The notes under the pieces were generated by a model. The model did not search any database and was not told the DNA's origin. It saw only the letters and a list, made by a program, of their open reading frames with translations. The position numbers and the translations under genes were made by a program. From positions 1 to 64,000 of the forward strand of contig NZ_QTJV01000002.1 of assembly GCF_003412465.1 (NCBI RefSeq): a stretch of DNA of 64,000 nucleotides, read 5' to 3'. This DNA comes from Chitinophaga silvisoli. Its GTDB lineage: Bacteria; Bacteroidota; Bacteroidia; Chitinophagales; Chitinophagaceae. Below are positions 42,631 through 50,397 of this stretch, in pieces; positions within the stretch are counted from its first letter, which is position 1; every line of letters starts with the position of its first letter.

Positions 42631-44508
42631 ATGTCCCAGCTCACCGAAACCATATTTCGCATTGACGAAAAACCCGTAACCCTTTTCAGTTCCTTTACTT
42701 TAACCCAGCACATCTTTTCTCATCACACGTTTACCCTGGTTTGCCCTTCCGAAGCTATTGATGGCCAGGCAGGCTTACTCACAAAGTCCAAAGACCTGAT
42801 TGGCGCAACTTTCGAAGCCCACATATCAGCCATTAGCGCTGAAGCAGCTACAGGCAATCCGCTCCTGTTTCGTGGTGTAATTACGGATGTAGAAAGCATT
42901 CGCCTTACTGGCAGAACGGAAGAAGTCATGCTTACAGGCTATAGCCCCACCATTATTCTCGATAGTGGACCACATTGCAAAAGCTGGAAAAAGAAGGACC
43001 TGAAAGCCATCCTGAACGATGTAATAGCAGTCTTTCCCGCTGATCAGCTTGCACCTGACATAAACCCCGTTTATGCCGATGTGCTGGGCTATACCGTACA
43101 GTATAAAGAAACTGCCTGGGAGTTCCTGCAACGCATGGCTGCCTCCTACGGGGAATGGTTGTACTGGAACGGAAGCAGCCTTGTAATTGGCCCACCAAAA
43201 GATAAAAGCAAGGCATCCCTGGTGTATGGCAGTAACCTCAGTCAATTCGCCATCAGCCTGAAAGCCATCAGCTCTCAACATAAATACGTAACCTGGGATT
43301 ACCAGAGCAGCCAGGTGTATGTCAGCTCTCCCGATGGCGTAGAACAAAGAGCCGGACTGAATCAACTCGGCCAAACCGTATATAATTCTTCAAACAAACT
43401 ATATAGCACTCAACCCAAACAATGGAACTATCGCTTTGCCAATAACAAAAGCCAGCAGGACAAACTGGCCACCCTACGCAGCGCTTTAGAAGCCAGCAGA
43501 ATGGTCCGGTTTACTGGCTATAGCGGCAATCCACAGGTAGCCCTTGGTGACACTGTAGATATCAGTGGCAACAATCTCTATGGAAGCGGAGAAACAGAGG
43601 GATATGGTCAATACCGCATTACCAGCATCAATCACAGGGTGAATGGAAAAGGTAACTATGATAATGACTTCACCGCCATACCTGCATCTGTTATCCTGCC
43701 ACCAGTCGAAGTGCCGGCAGAACCCGTTTGCGAAACACAGAGTGCCATCGTCACTGACAACCATGATCCACTGGGCCTCGGTCGAATACAGGTCAGGTTT
43801 CACTGGATGAAAGAAACGGAGAAAAGCCCCTGGATAAGAGTGACCACACCTCACGCCGGCGGCGGCAAAGGCCAGTTCTTCATTCCCGAAAAAGGTGAAG
43901 AAACCATCATCGGCTTTGAAGGCGATGTAGCAACCAAACCTTTTGTAATCGGTGCCGTCTACCACAGGAGTGCAGGTAATACCTATAGCAATGCAGGCAA
44001 CGATATCAAAGCCCTGCAAAGCCGTAGCGGCAATAAACTCATCCTGAATGACCAGGAAGGAAGTGTACACCTGACAGATAAAGGTGGTGCCGATATGAAG
44101 TTTGATGGTGCAGGCAATGCTGTAACCAATGCCAGTAAAAACAGTACCCTCAACGCTGGTACCAATAACCTGATCAATGCAGGTAGCACCAATGTAATCA
44201 ATGTAGGTGGTACAAAAGATGCCCCACCCACCAGCGTTTTATCTATGGACGCGGATGGCACTATCATATTGGATGGTAAGACCAAGATCCTGATCCAGGT
44301 CGGTGAAAATAAGATCGAAATCTCCAAAGAAGGCATCTTTACAACTGCCAGTGACGGTAAGATCCATACCATTGCTAAAACAGGTGATGTGAACATCGAA
44401 AGTGAAAGCGGCGAAGCTAAGTTCAAAGGCAGTGTGAAGACAAATCTTGGCGGTGGCACCAACACATTTGTGATTGGAAGCGATTCTGTAGAAATAAACC
44501 AGGCCTGA
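42631..44508 (+). CDS. vgrG: VgrG-type spike protein
   Basis: A 625-residue tail-spike protein. The N-terminal gp27-like part covers about 1-360 (WEFLQRMAASYGEWLYWNGS). The gp5 OB-fold (about 370-450) contains DPLGLGRIQVRFHWMKETEK and EKGEETIIGFEGDVATKPFV. A short beta-prism follows with repeated Asn/Gly units (STLNAGTNNLINAGSTNVIN). VgrG trimers tip the injection tube of type VI secretion systems. No sheath, tube or baseplate genes are in the window, so it is an orphan spike gene that would serve a system encoded elsewhere. The next gene starts 2 bp after its stop, marking an effector operon. Confidence 0.92.
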   Translation: MSQLTETIFRIDEKPVTLFSSFTLTQHIFSHHTFTLVCPSEAIDGQAGLLTKSKDLIGATFEAHISAISAEAATGNPLLFRGVITDVESIRLTGRTEEVMLTGYSPTIILDSGPHCKSWKKKDLKAILNDVIAVFPADQLAPDINPVYADVLGYTVQYKETAWEFLQRMAASYGEWLYWNGSSLVIGPPKDKSKASLVYGSNLSQFAISLKAISSQHKYVTWDYQSSQVYVSSPDGVEQRAGLNQLGQTVYNSSNKLYSTQPKQWNYRFANNKSQQDKLATLRSALEASRMVRFTGYSGNPQVALGDTVDISGNNLYGSGETEGYGQYRITSINHRVNGKGNYDNDFTAIPASVILPPVEVPAEPVCETQSAIVTDNHDPLGLGRIQVRFHWMKETEKSPWIRVTTPHAGGGKGQFFIPEKGEETIIGFEGDVATKPFVIGAVYHRSAGNTYSNAGNDIKALQSRSGNKLILNDQEGSVHLTDKGGADMKFDGAGNAVTNASKNSTLNAGTNNLINAGSTNVINVGGTKDAPPTSVLSMDADGTIILDGKTKILIQVGENKIEISKEGIFTTASDGKIHTIAKTGDVNIESESGEAKFKGSVKTNLGGGTNTFVIGSDSVEINQA

Positions 44509-44510
44509 TC

Positions 44511-45377
44511 ATGAAAAGAGTAATTCCCCCAAAACACGTAAAAGAATATTATCTCGTCACCACTGCCAATAAAACCACTATTGGCCAAAAGAAACTGGAG
44601 TTTGTACAGGATAAACTGATCAGCTTTACACTGGTTGATCAGCAAGCTACACATCTTGTCTTCGAATACAAACTCTATGAACAGGTCATGCAGGGAAGCT
44701 CCCTGCTGCATTATTATAGTGGTGATATGGATGAACTGCAATCAGAACTGCTGTTCAAAACTACGCCCGAAGGCCATCTCTCCGACCTGCTCCAACTCAA
44801 TAACCTGAAATTGAAATGGCAGACCGGCTTTGAGAAAAACCTGAAAAAGAAATATCCAAAAGAATTCATCTCCCCCTTGCTGGAAGAAACCACAAAACTG
44901 CTGGAAGATAAACCTAAACTGGTTGACTCCTTTAAGGGATACAGCTCCTGGCGGTTCTTTTTCCAGAACTGGTTTCGAAATTTCAATGAAGAAGAAAACG
45001 AGTTACTAACACTCAGACATTACTTCGGCCACATCGATCTGCCACTACAGCTACAGCGAAAAGTAATAGGTAATCTAATTACAACCACCGGCAGTTTAAA
45101 TGAACCGGCCTTTGACCGCAATGCTTTTTCCAGAATGCTAAAAGACTTAACCCATAAATACAATATCGATGCTACACTGGACCTGACACTGGAAGAGCAG
45201 TACCAGTTCTCTGAAGATGGCAGTCTGGAAAACGCCGAACTCTATCTGTCCACAGGTGTTGGCATCTGGTACAATGTAAGTTCCGCACACCAGCTGAAAA
45301 AACTCACCAAAGCAGCGTTCCAGGAACAACGCATCGAACTTGAAAATCTTAAAAAGGAAGTCGCACTCCCCTTTTAA
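44511..45377 (+). CDS. Unknown protein between VgrG and effector, candidate adaptor/chaperone
   Basis: A 288-residue soluble protein without signal or membrane segment and without a domain I recognise. The N-terminal 80 residues look like beta strands (EYYLVTTANKTTIGQKKLEF, THLVFEYKLYEQV). The middle is helical and strongly charged (KWQTGFEKNLKKKYPKEFIS), and the last third has TLEEQYQFSEDGSLENAELY. It starts 2 bp after vgrG and lies before the toxin gene, the position held by effector-loading adaptors (DUF4123, DUF1795, DUF2169) in other bacteria. It resembles none of these, so an adaptor role is inferred from position only. Confidence 0.7.
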   Translation: MKRVIPPKHVKEYYLVTTANKTTIGQKKLEFVQDKLISFTLVDQQATHLVFEYKLYEQVMQGSSLLHYYSGDMDELQSELLFKTTPEGHLSDLLQLNNLKLKWQTGFEKNLKKKYPKEFISPLLEETTKLLEDKPKLVDSFKGYSSWRFFFQNWFRNFNEEENELLTLRHYFGHIDLPLQLQRKVIGNLITTTGSLNEPAFDRNAFSRMLKDLTHKYNIDATLDLTLEEQYQFSEDGSLENAELYLSTGVGIWYNVSSAHQLKKLTKAAFQEQRIELENLKKEVALPF

Positions 45378-45454
45378 GATTCATCCATTAAACCGGTCGT
45401 GACTCATTTCACATTGTATTATCCAATGAGTTCTGCCCCATTAAACCCGAAATT

Positions 45455-46837
45455 ATGAGTAAAAAATACATCCCGGACAAATCCTGGCTGACCTGCGATA
45501 AAGGACAATTACCCACGCAAATAAGCGTTACACATGATAACAACTCTAAGTTGTATGGAGAGAAGATGGTCAGTGAGGCAGACATGGTGCCGGGCGAAAA
45601 TATAAAACCCTTTGGTCGCTGTAGCGTCACCGGCGGCCCCTGCAAATTTGATCCCCTCTACTGGGATAAGTGTAACCAGGGCGTGAAAGTGAACTCTTTC
45701 AAAATGGTATTTGAAGATGCCAACCTGCTGTGCAAAGCCGGCGGCAAAATCAAAGTAGATTTCACTGTACCACAGGGCAGCTATTTTGATTTTGGCTTTA
45801 CAGGCCTTGGCCTCACCGCACAGTGGGCCAACTATAAAGGTGTCATTGACTATAACCAGCGTGGCGTAATCTATGATGTAAAGAATGGTCTTATTTCACT
45901 CACCACAGAAACCGGCAACCATGCCCGGAAAGGTAACTATGGTGAAATGAATGATAACGTTTACCATAGGGAGAATGGCTGGAGGGATATCAGGGAGGAA
46001 CATCCTGTAATCGATATTGATAAACCCACTGCCAGCGGTATCGATGGTGCCTATGAGAAATCAGGTGTGATGAGAACCACAGATGGTAAATATGGAACGG
46101 CAAGAATTGAAAATACAGTGCGTAATGGCAAGGAACTGAGTGAATCCTGGGTAGAGAATCACCTGGATCGCGGCGCAATCGCCAATCCGGCCGATGAACA
46201 GGCCATGCGCACAGCCAATCAGAATGGCACCTTAGAGCGGGAAGTGATCTATACTGATAAAAATGAAAAGGGAGTGATCCGCGAAGGCTTATCCTCCGAA
46301 ACACACACCTCCACAGGTGCCAAGGCGACCCGCGGCCAGTTTGAAACACTGGAGATGAAGCCCCAATCGATGGCCAGCCGGATGATCAACTCAGCCCGCT
46401 CTTCTCTACGTAATTCCAGACCCATAAAGGCACTGGCGGCATCCAACTTTGCAAAGGGCGTGCAGGAGAGCAGCGCTGCTATAAGAGCCAATAAAGCACT
46501 GTGGAAAGGAGCCCAGTTCATGGAGTCTACACCCGTCCTCAAAACAACCGGGAAAGTGGTAGGCAGAGGCCTGATAGTAGTAGGTATCGCCATCGATGCC
46601 GCCTTCATTTATAAAGCCTATAATGAAGAAGGTGGCTTTGGCGACAAAACCCAGCAAGCCACAGGTAGCGCCATCGGTGGTGCAGCAGGTGCATGGGCAG
46701 GTGCTGAAATAGGTGCGGTAATTGGTACCGCCATCTGCCCTGGAATTGGTACGGTGATTGGTGGGGTTGTAGGAGGTATCATAGGAGGCCTGGCAGGCAG
46801 TAGTGCTGGTTCAAAACTAGTCGATTGGTTATTTTAA
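45455..46837 (+). CDS. PAAR-like (DUF4280) effector with PoNe-like nuclease domain and C-terminal glycine zipper
   Basis: A 460-residue toxin candidate. Residues 1-130 match DUF4280/PAAR-like spike tips (NIKPFGRCSVTGGPCKF, MVFEDANLLCKAGGKIKVD). Residues about 155-290 resemble PoNe DNase toxins: GNYGEM (160-165), GIDGAYE with Asp197, DGKYG with Asp210 and Lys212, then NGKELSESWVENHLDR. The usual E-x-K is D-x-K here. Residues 404-455 are a glycine-zipper membrane segment (GGAAGAWAGAEIGAVIG continuing to LAGSSAG) that may help entry into the target. The PoNi-like gene follows after 26 bp. Confidence 0.8.
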   Translation: MSKKYIPDKSWLTCDKGQLPTQISVTHDNNSKLYGEKMVSEADMVPGENIKPFGRCSVTGGPCKFDPLYWDKCNQGVKVNSFKMVFEDANLLCKAGGKIKVDFTVPQGSYFDFGFTGLGLTAQWANYKGVIDYNQRGVIYDVKNGLISLTTETGNHARKGNYGEMNDNVYHRENGWRDIREEHPVIDIDKPTASGIDGAYEKSGVMRTTDGKYGTARIENTVRNGKELSESWVENHLDRGAIANPADEQAMRTANQNGTLEREVIYTDKNEKGVIREGLSSETHTSTGAKATRGQFETLEMKPQSMASRMINSARSSLRNSRPIKALAASNFAKGVQESSAAIRANKALWKGAQFMESTPVLKTTGKVVGRGLIVVGIAIDAAFIYKAYNEEGGFGDKTQQATGSAIGGAAGAWAGAEIGAVIGTAICPGIGTVIGGVVGGIIGGLAGSSAGSKLVDWLF

Positions 46838-46863
46838 ATTATTTTAGCATCAATTGAAATATT

Positions 46864-47592
46864 ATGGGAATATTCGGTAAACTTTTTGGTGGCACCAAAG
46901 ATACGGACAACTTCAGGGTGAGAGCTCAATACAAAGATGCAAAGTATTTCCAGAAGGAAATAGAACGCTTCGAACAGATCATTGCGGCCTCCCCTGAACC
47001 TACCAGACCATTTCACTACTGGTCCCGGGCCAGCAAACTAAACATCCTCATGGACCTGGAATATTCTTTGGGAAAGCCTTTTGCTAGCCTGAAAGATATC
47101 TATCTGCGTGCGCTTGACAACCTGGTGAAAGGATGGAACAAAGAAGATCCTACCTACGAAGATTTCCTCAACCTCTTAGCCAAAGGTGTCTTATTGGATA
47201 TTCCGGATGCTGAATTTCAACGCCTGGTCAAATACCTTGAACAAGCCGATAAAGATGCCCCTGAAGGATGGAAACCGGATGCACTGGCCTGGTACCTGAT
47301 CAGAGGGAAGATGAAAGTGAATACGAATGAGAATGTAAACACCACGATGTCGCCTGAAATAGACCAGCGTCTTTTTGACCTGACTAAACTCCCGAAATCA
47401 GAAGCTGAAGAAGCTGTAAAGGAATATCTTGAAGACTGGTATCAGCTAAGAAAGCAATCCGCCTGGTATAATTCACATACACGTGACAGGGGGTATAGTG
47501 GGTACTGGGCCTGGGATGTGGCCGCCGTGGTAAAAATAATGGGACTGGATGACAGTAGTTTTAAGGATAACCCTTATTATCCGCAAACATAA
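46864..47592 (+). CDS. PoNi-like immunity protein (DUF1910/DUF1911 type)
   Basis: A 242-residue cytoplasmic protein. The helical N-terminus (YKDAKYFQKEIERFEQIIAA) is in the DUF1910 position and the C-terminus GYSGYWAWDVAAVVKIMGLD then DSSFKDNPYYP is the recognisable DUF1911 ending (usual form 'YWSxEAAAxxKLxxIDDSxLxxHPYYP'). Such proteins bind and block PoNe nucleases. It sits right after the PAAR-like toxin gene, as expected for an immunity gene, and the pair supports the reading of the toxin as PoNe-like. It ends at a bidirectional terminator facing the eight-gene operon. Confidence 0.85.
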   Translation: MGIFGKLFGGTKDTDNFRVRAQYKDAKYFQKEIERFEQIIAASPEPTRPFHYWSRASKLNILMDLEYSLGKPFASLKDIYLRALDNLVKGWNKEDPTYEDFLNLLAKGVLLDIPDAEFQRLVKYLEQADKDAPEGWKPDALAWYLIRGKMKVNTNENVNTTMSPEIDQRLFDLTKLPKSEAEEAVKEYLEDWYQLRKQSAWYNSHTRDRGYSGYWAWDVAAVVKIMGLDDSSFKDNPYYPQT

Positions 47593-47594
47593 AA

Positions 47595-47629
47595 TGAAAG
47601 CGGCGATGGTATTACCATCGCCACTTTCA
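47595..47629. terminator. Bidirectional terminator between immunity gene and eight-gene operon
   Basis: Stem tgaaagcggcgatggta / taccatcgccactttca, with one bulge pair, T-rich on the plus side (tttttatt) and on the minus side (ttttatg). It occupies the gap between two converging stop codons. Confidence 0.85.
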
Positions 47630-47632
47630 TTT

Positions 47633-48172
47633 TTATTCAAAAATAATTTCTCCCCTTTTATAATCAATAGAGATCTTCATAAATCCCCCCAATGCACTCT
47701 GCCCAAGCAACAAAGGCGCGTCCAGGTTATGCACCACAGATGCCTGTACATTTCTCAGCACCCGGTCACCAATCTTCACCGTACGCAGGTTCACCACTGT
47801 ACCTTCTGAGATATCCCCGTTTGCATCTGAAAAACTTGCGTTGCCCAGGATATCTTCTTTCGTTAAAGTGCCCTGTTTATATAAGAAAAGTGCTTCCGTT
47901 TCCGAGATAGAAATCATGCCTGCACCCGTATCAAAGATGAAATGCATTCGTACATCATTCACCTCAATAGGCACCTGGTATACACCATTAATCTTCTCCA
48001 TTTTCACCACTGTTCTACCTTCCGGGTTGGGCGCGTCTATTGTTGTAGCAGGTGCCTGCGCCACCGTGTCTGTGGCAGGATGTTTATGACCTTTCCGTCT
48101 TCCTGATTGTGAAAAACCGGAACATCCGGACAGGAAGAGGACGACACTCAACATTATAAATAACTGTTTCAT
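47633..48172 (-). CDS. Retropepsin-like aspartyl protease lipoprotein, last gene of the operon
   Basis: A 179-residue protein with a lipoprotein signal (MKQLFIMLSVVLFLSGCSGF). The mature domain begins near residue 60 (GVYQVPIEVNDVRMHFIFDT) and includes the catalytic triad motif FDTGA (Asp near residue 82), and later LLLGQSALGGF, the flap-distal 'G-x-x-x-L' element of retroviral-type aspartyl proteases. Active enzymes of this fold are dimers with one Asp each. It overlaps the stator gene upstream by 4 bp (ATGA), so it is part of the same transcript. A role in processing another envelope component of the operon is inference. Confidence 0.8.
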   Translation of the reverse strand: MKQLFIMLSVVLFLSGCSGFSQSGRRKGHKHPATDTVAQAPATTIDAPNPEGRTVVKMEKINGVYQVPIEVNDVRMHFIFDTGAGMISISETEALFLYKQGTLTKEDILGNASFSDANGDISEGTVVNLRTVKIGDRVLRNVQASVVHNLDAPLLLGQSALGGFMKISIDYKRGEIIFE

Positions 48173-48783
48173 TCGATTTTTATTTCACCGATTTTTGGGA
48201 CTATCTGAATCAAAATACGCTGATTCTTTATTTCATCTTTAGGAGCATACCGACCAATGCCACCAGTACCGGAACCCGCCACCTGCACTTCACACACCTT
48301 CGGATCAGGCACTATGTTCTCCCGCTGCCATAACTTCAACACCGCCCAGGCACGCTTGTAACTTAAAGGAAAATTATCGCTGTAATTATCATTAGAGGCC
48401 ATCCCTTCTATAATCACCACATACTTAATGTCCTGGCCCGCATACTTTGCTGCCAGGTCTTTGATCAGCTTACTGATAGACTCTCCTACTTTGCTCAGGT
48501 ACACCTCGTCATCCGGCTTAATAACATCTTTCCCCCTGTCAAACTCAATATTCTGTACCAACGAAAACCGCTTGTAAGTAGAATCATAGGCAAAATACTC
48601 CCTGGGTAATTCCGTCACAGCCGCCTGGATCTCCTTGATCTTCTTTAATTGTTCTTCTGTGGCCTTTTGCTGATAAGTAAGTTTCAGAAATGTAAGTACG
48701 TATAGTACCAGCATGATAAAAAACAAACTGGTCATCAGGTCTGTAAAACTAGGCCAGAAAAACCCTGCTCCTTTTCCCTTCAT
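48169..48783 (-). CDS. MotB/ZorB-like stator protein with OmpA-type peptidoglycan-binding domain
   Basis: A 204-residue protein. One N-terminal transmembrane helix (about 9-32) contains FWPSFTDLMTSLFFIMLVLY; Asp15 is at the place of the proton-carrying aspartate of MotB, ExbD-related and ZorB subunits. A short coiled linker (QQKATEEQLKKIKEIQAAV) follows, then an OmpA-like domain with NIEFDRGKDVIKPDDEVYLS and SYKRAWAVLKLWQRENI. It should anchor an ion-driven stator to peptidoglycan. It lies 3 bp behind the channel subunit gene and overlaps the protease gene by 4 bp. Confidence 0.85.
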   Translation of the reverse strand: MKGKGAGFFWPSFTDLMTSLFFIMLVLYVLTFLKLTYQQKATEEQLKKIKEIQAAVTELPREYFAYDSTYKRFSLVQNIEFDRGKDVIKPDDEVYLSKVGESISKLIKDLAAKYAGQDIKYVVIIEGMASNDNYSDNFPLSYKRAWAVLKLWQRENIVPDPKVCEVQVAGSGTGGIGRYAPKDEIKNQRILIQIVPKIGEIKIE

Positions 48784-48786
48784 AGA

Positions 48787-50397
48787 CTATGATTTTCCGG
48801 ATCCGAAGAGTTTTTTTATAGAATTTACAATTCCCTTTTCACTGTTCTTCTGAATTTGTTCAAGCACCACCAGCGTTTTCGCCATGTTCCTGTTCATATC
48901 ATCCAGCGCCTGTTTCAGTCTTTCACCCTGCGATGCAGAGCTGTTCTTAAACTGGATCACATCCGTCTTCAGGGTCTGTAAATGTTCAAGATTCCCCAGG
49001 TTCATCTTACTTTCAGACATGGCTGCTTTCAAGACCTCTGTTTCATCAACCGTAAATTGCTTCACAGCCTCACTGGAACTGATAATGTGCTGCTTCAACT
49101 CCTGGAAAGTGTCAGTAATATGATAACTAACATCCGCCACCGCATTCGCTGCAAATTCCTTCTGCTGTTCCAGTTTATTGAAATGCTCAGAAAGGAAATT
49201 CAGGAGTTGTGAGCTTTGATGCAAACGATTATCAATCGTATCAGCAACTACTTTGAAGTCACCGGTTCTTTCAAGCAATTCATTCGTTTTCCGCACCATC
49301 TGCTGCGAGTTATCCACAAACTCATTGACGTTCGTGAGGTATTTATTGAACTTCTCAAACTGTTCCACAGAGAGAGTCAGCTGCTTCAATACATGTACAT
49401 TGAATTTAGCCATATCGGCTACTTTGCCTTCATCCAGCATCTGCAGCACCTCTTTCTGTTCCAGGATGGCTTGCCTGTTCGTATCAAAGATGCCATTCAG
49501 TTTATTCAGGTTTGTGGTAAACTCCGAGTTAAACTTCATCAGGTTCCTTTGCAGGGAATCCAGTGTATTCGCTAATCCCTGGTTAATGATCGGCAGCAAC
49601 TGGATCTGGATAAATGTATACAATTCATTCTTCCGTGCTTCATTAAAACTCCTGGCTCCTTTGAATAACCAGCCCGAATGAACAATCGTACACAGCAATC
49701 CTACGAAACTTGCGATCATCGCAATCTTTACACCACCGATCAATGACTCAATACCAATATCCAGTTTTACACTGGCATTCAGTTCAGGCATGTTGAACAA
49801 GGCAATTACGATACCCAGCATAGTACCCATCAGCCCCAGGTAAAGAGGCACACCGATAGAGAGATTGATATCTTCTTCTACCACACTGGTATTACGTTCT
49901 ACCACATCCTTGATCAGGTTGAAATCGGATGATGCACCACTGTTGCGGATCAGGTAATTGTTGATCGAATAAAGGATCTTTACAAAGACGACATTATTAT
50001 AGGCACCGCTTTCAATAATGCTGATCTCTTTCCGTGGTACATCTGAAGCTTTGATCTTTTCAATCAGCTTCATCCTTTCGTACGCGGCATCTATATCTTC
50101 CGCGGGATCCTCTTCATCTTCATCTTCTTCATATTCATAGTCATCTTCATCATCCTCCGGGAACCGGTCCAGGGTCAGATTCTCCGCCTTATATTTATTC
50201 CTGTTTGCCAGGATCTCTTTCGGCGATAACCTTTCAAGATCAACAACAGGCACCAGCAACTTCGTTACAGACAATGCATTTTCTGCAGGGATAATATGTC
50301 TGAATAGTTTTATTTGCATCATGGTACGCCAAAAGACGTACAGCTGGATACAAACGATAATACAGACTAAAAAAATCTCAAAATTTTCAACCTTCAT
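48787..50397 (-). CDS. MotA/ExbB/ZorA-like channel subunit with long coiled-coil tail
   Basis: A 536-residue membrane protein. TM1 is at about 8-24. A cytoplasmic segment with an extreme acidic stretch follows (about 80-102: EDDEDDYEYEEDEDEEDPAE). TM2 at about 180-203 contains LGLMGTMLGIVIALF, the ExbB/TolQ 'LGTVLGI' motif. TM3 at about 221-245 is VKIAMIASFVGLLCTIVHSG. The remaining 290 residues are helical and likely coiled coil, ending in NSIKKLFGSGKS. MotA-type subunits form pentameric ion channels around two MotB-type subunits; the long tail recalls the intracellular tail of ZorA. It overlaps the preceding gene by 11 bp. Confidence 0.85.
   Translation of the reverse strand: MKVENFEIFLVCIIVCIQLYVFWRTMMQIKLFRHIIPAENALSVTKLLVPVVDLERLSPKEILANRNKYKAENLTLDRFPEDDEDDYEYEEDEDEEDPAEDIDAAYERMKLIEKIKASDVPRKEISIIESGAYNNVVFVKILYSINNYLIRNSGASSDFNLIKDVVERNTSVVEEDINLSIGVPLYLGLMGTMLGIVIALFNMPELNASVKLDIGIESLIGGVKIAMIASFVGLLCTIVHSGWLFKGARSFNEARKNELYTFIQIQLLPIINQGLANTLDSLQRNLMKFNSEFTTNLNKLNGIFDTNRQAILEQKEVLQMLDEGKVADMAKFNVHVLKQLTLSVEQFEKFNKYLTNVNEFVDNSQQMVRKTNELLERTGDFKVVADTIDNRLHQSSQLLNFLSEHFNKLEQQKEFAANAVADVSYHITDTFQELKQHIISSSEAVKQFTVDETEVLKAAMSESKMNLGNLEHLQTLKTDVIQFKNSSASQGERLKQALDDMNRNMAKTLVVLEQIQKNSEKGIVNSIKKLFGSGKS

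Noticed and set aside
42826..44070. Long minus-strand ORFs opposite vgrG
   Set aside because: They are antisense shadows of a well-supported gene; codon pattern and motifs fit only the plus strand.
42631..47592. A complete type VI secretion cluster
   Set aside because: No sheath, tube, baseplate, membrane-complex or ClpV gene is present; only spike, effector and immunity genes.
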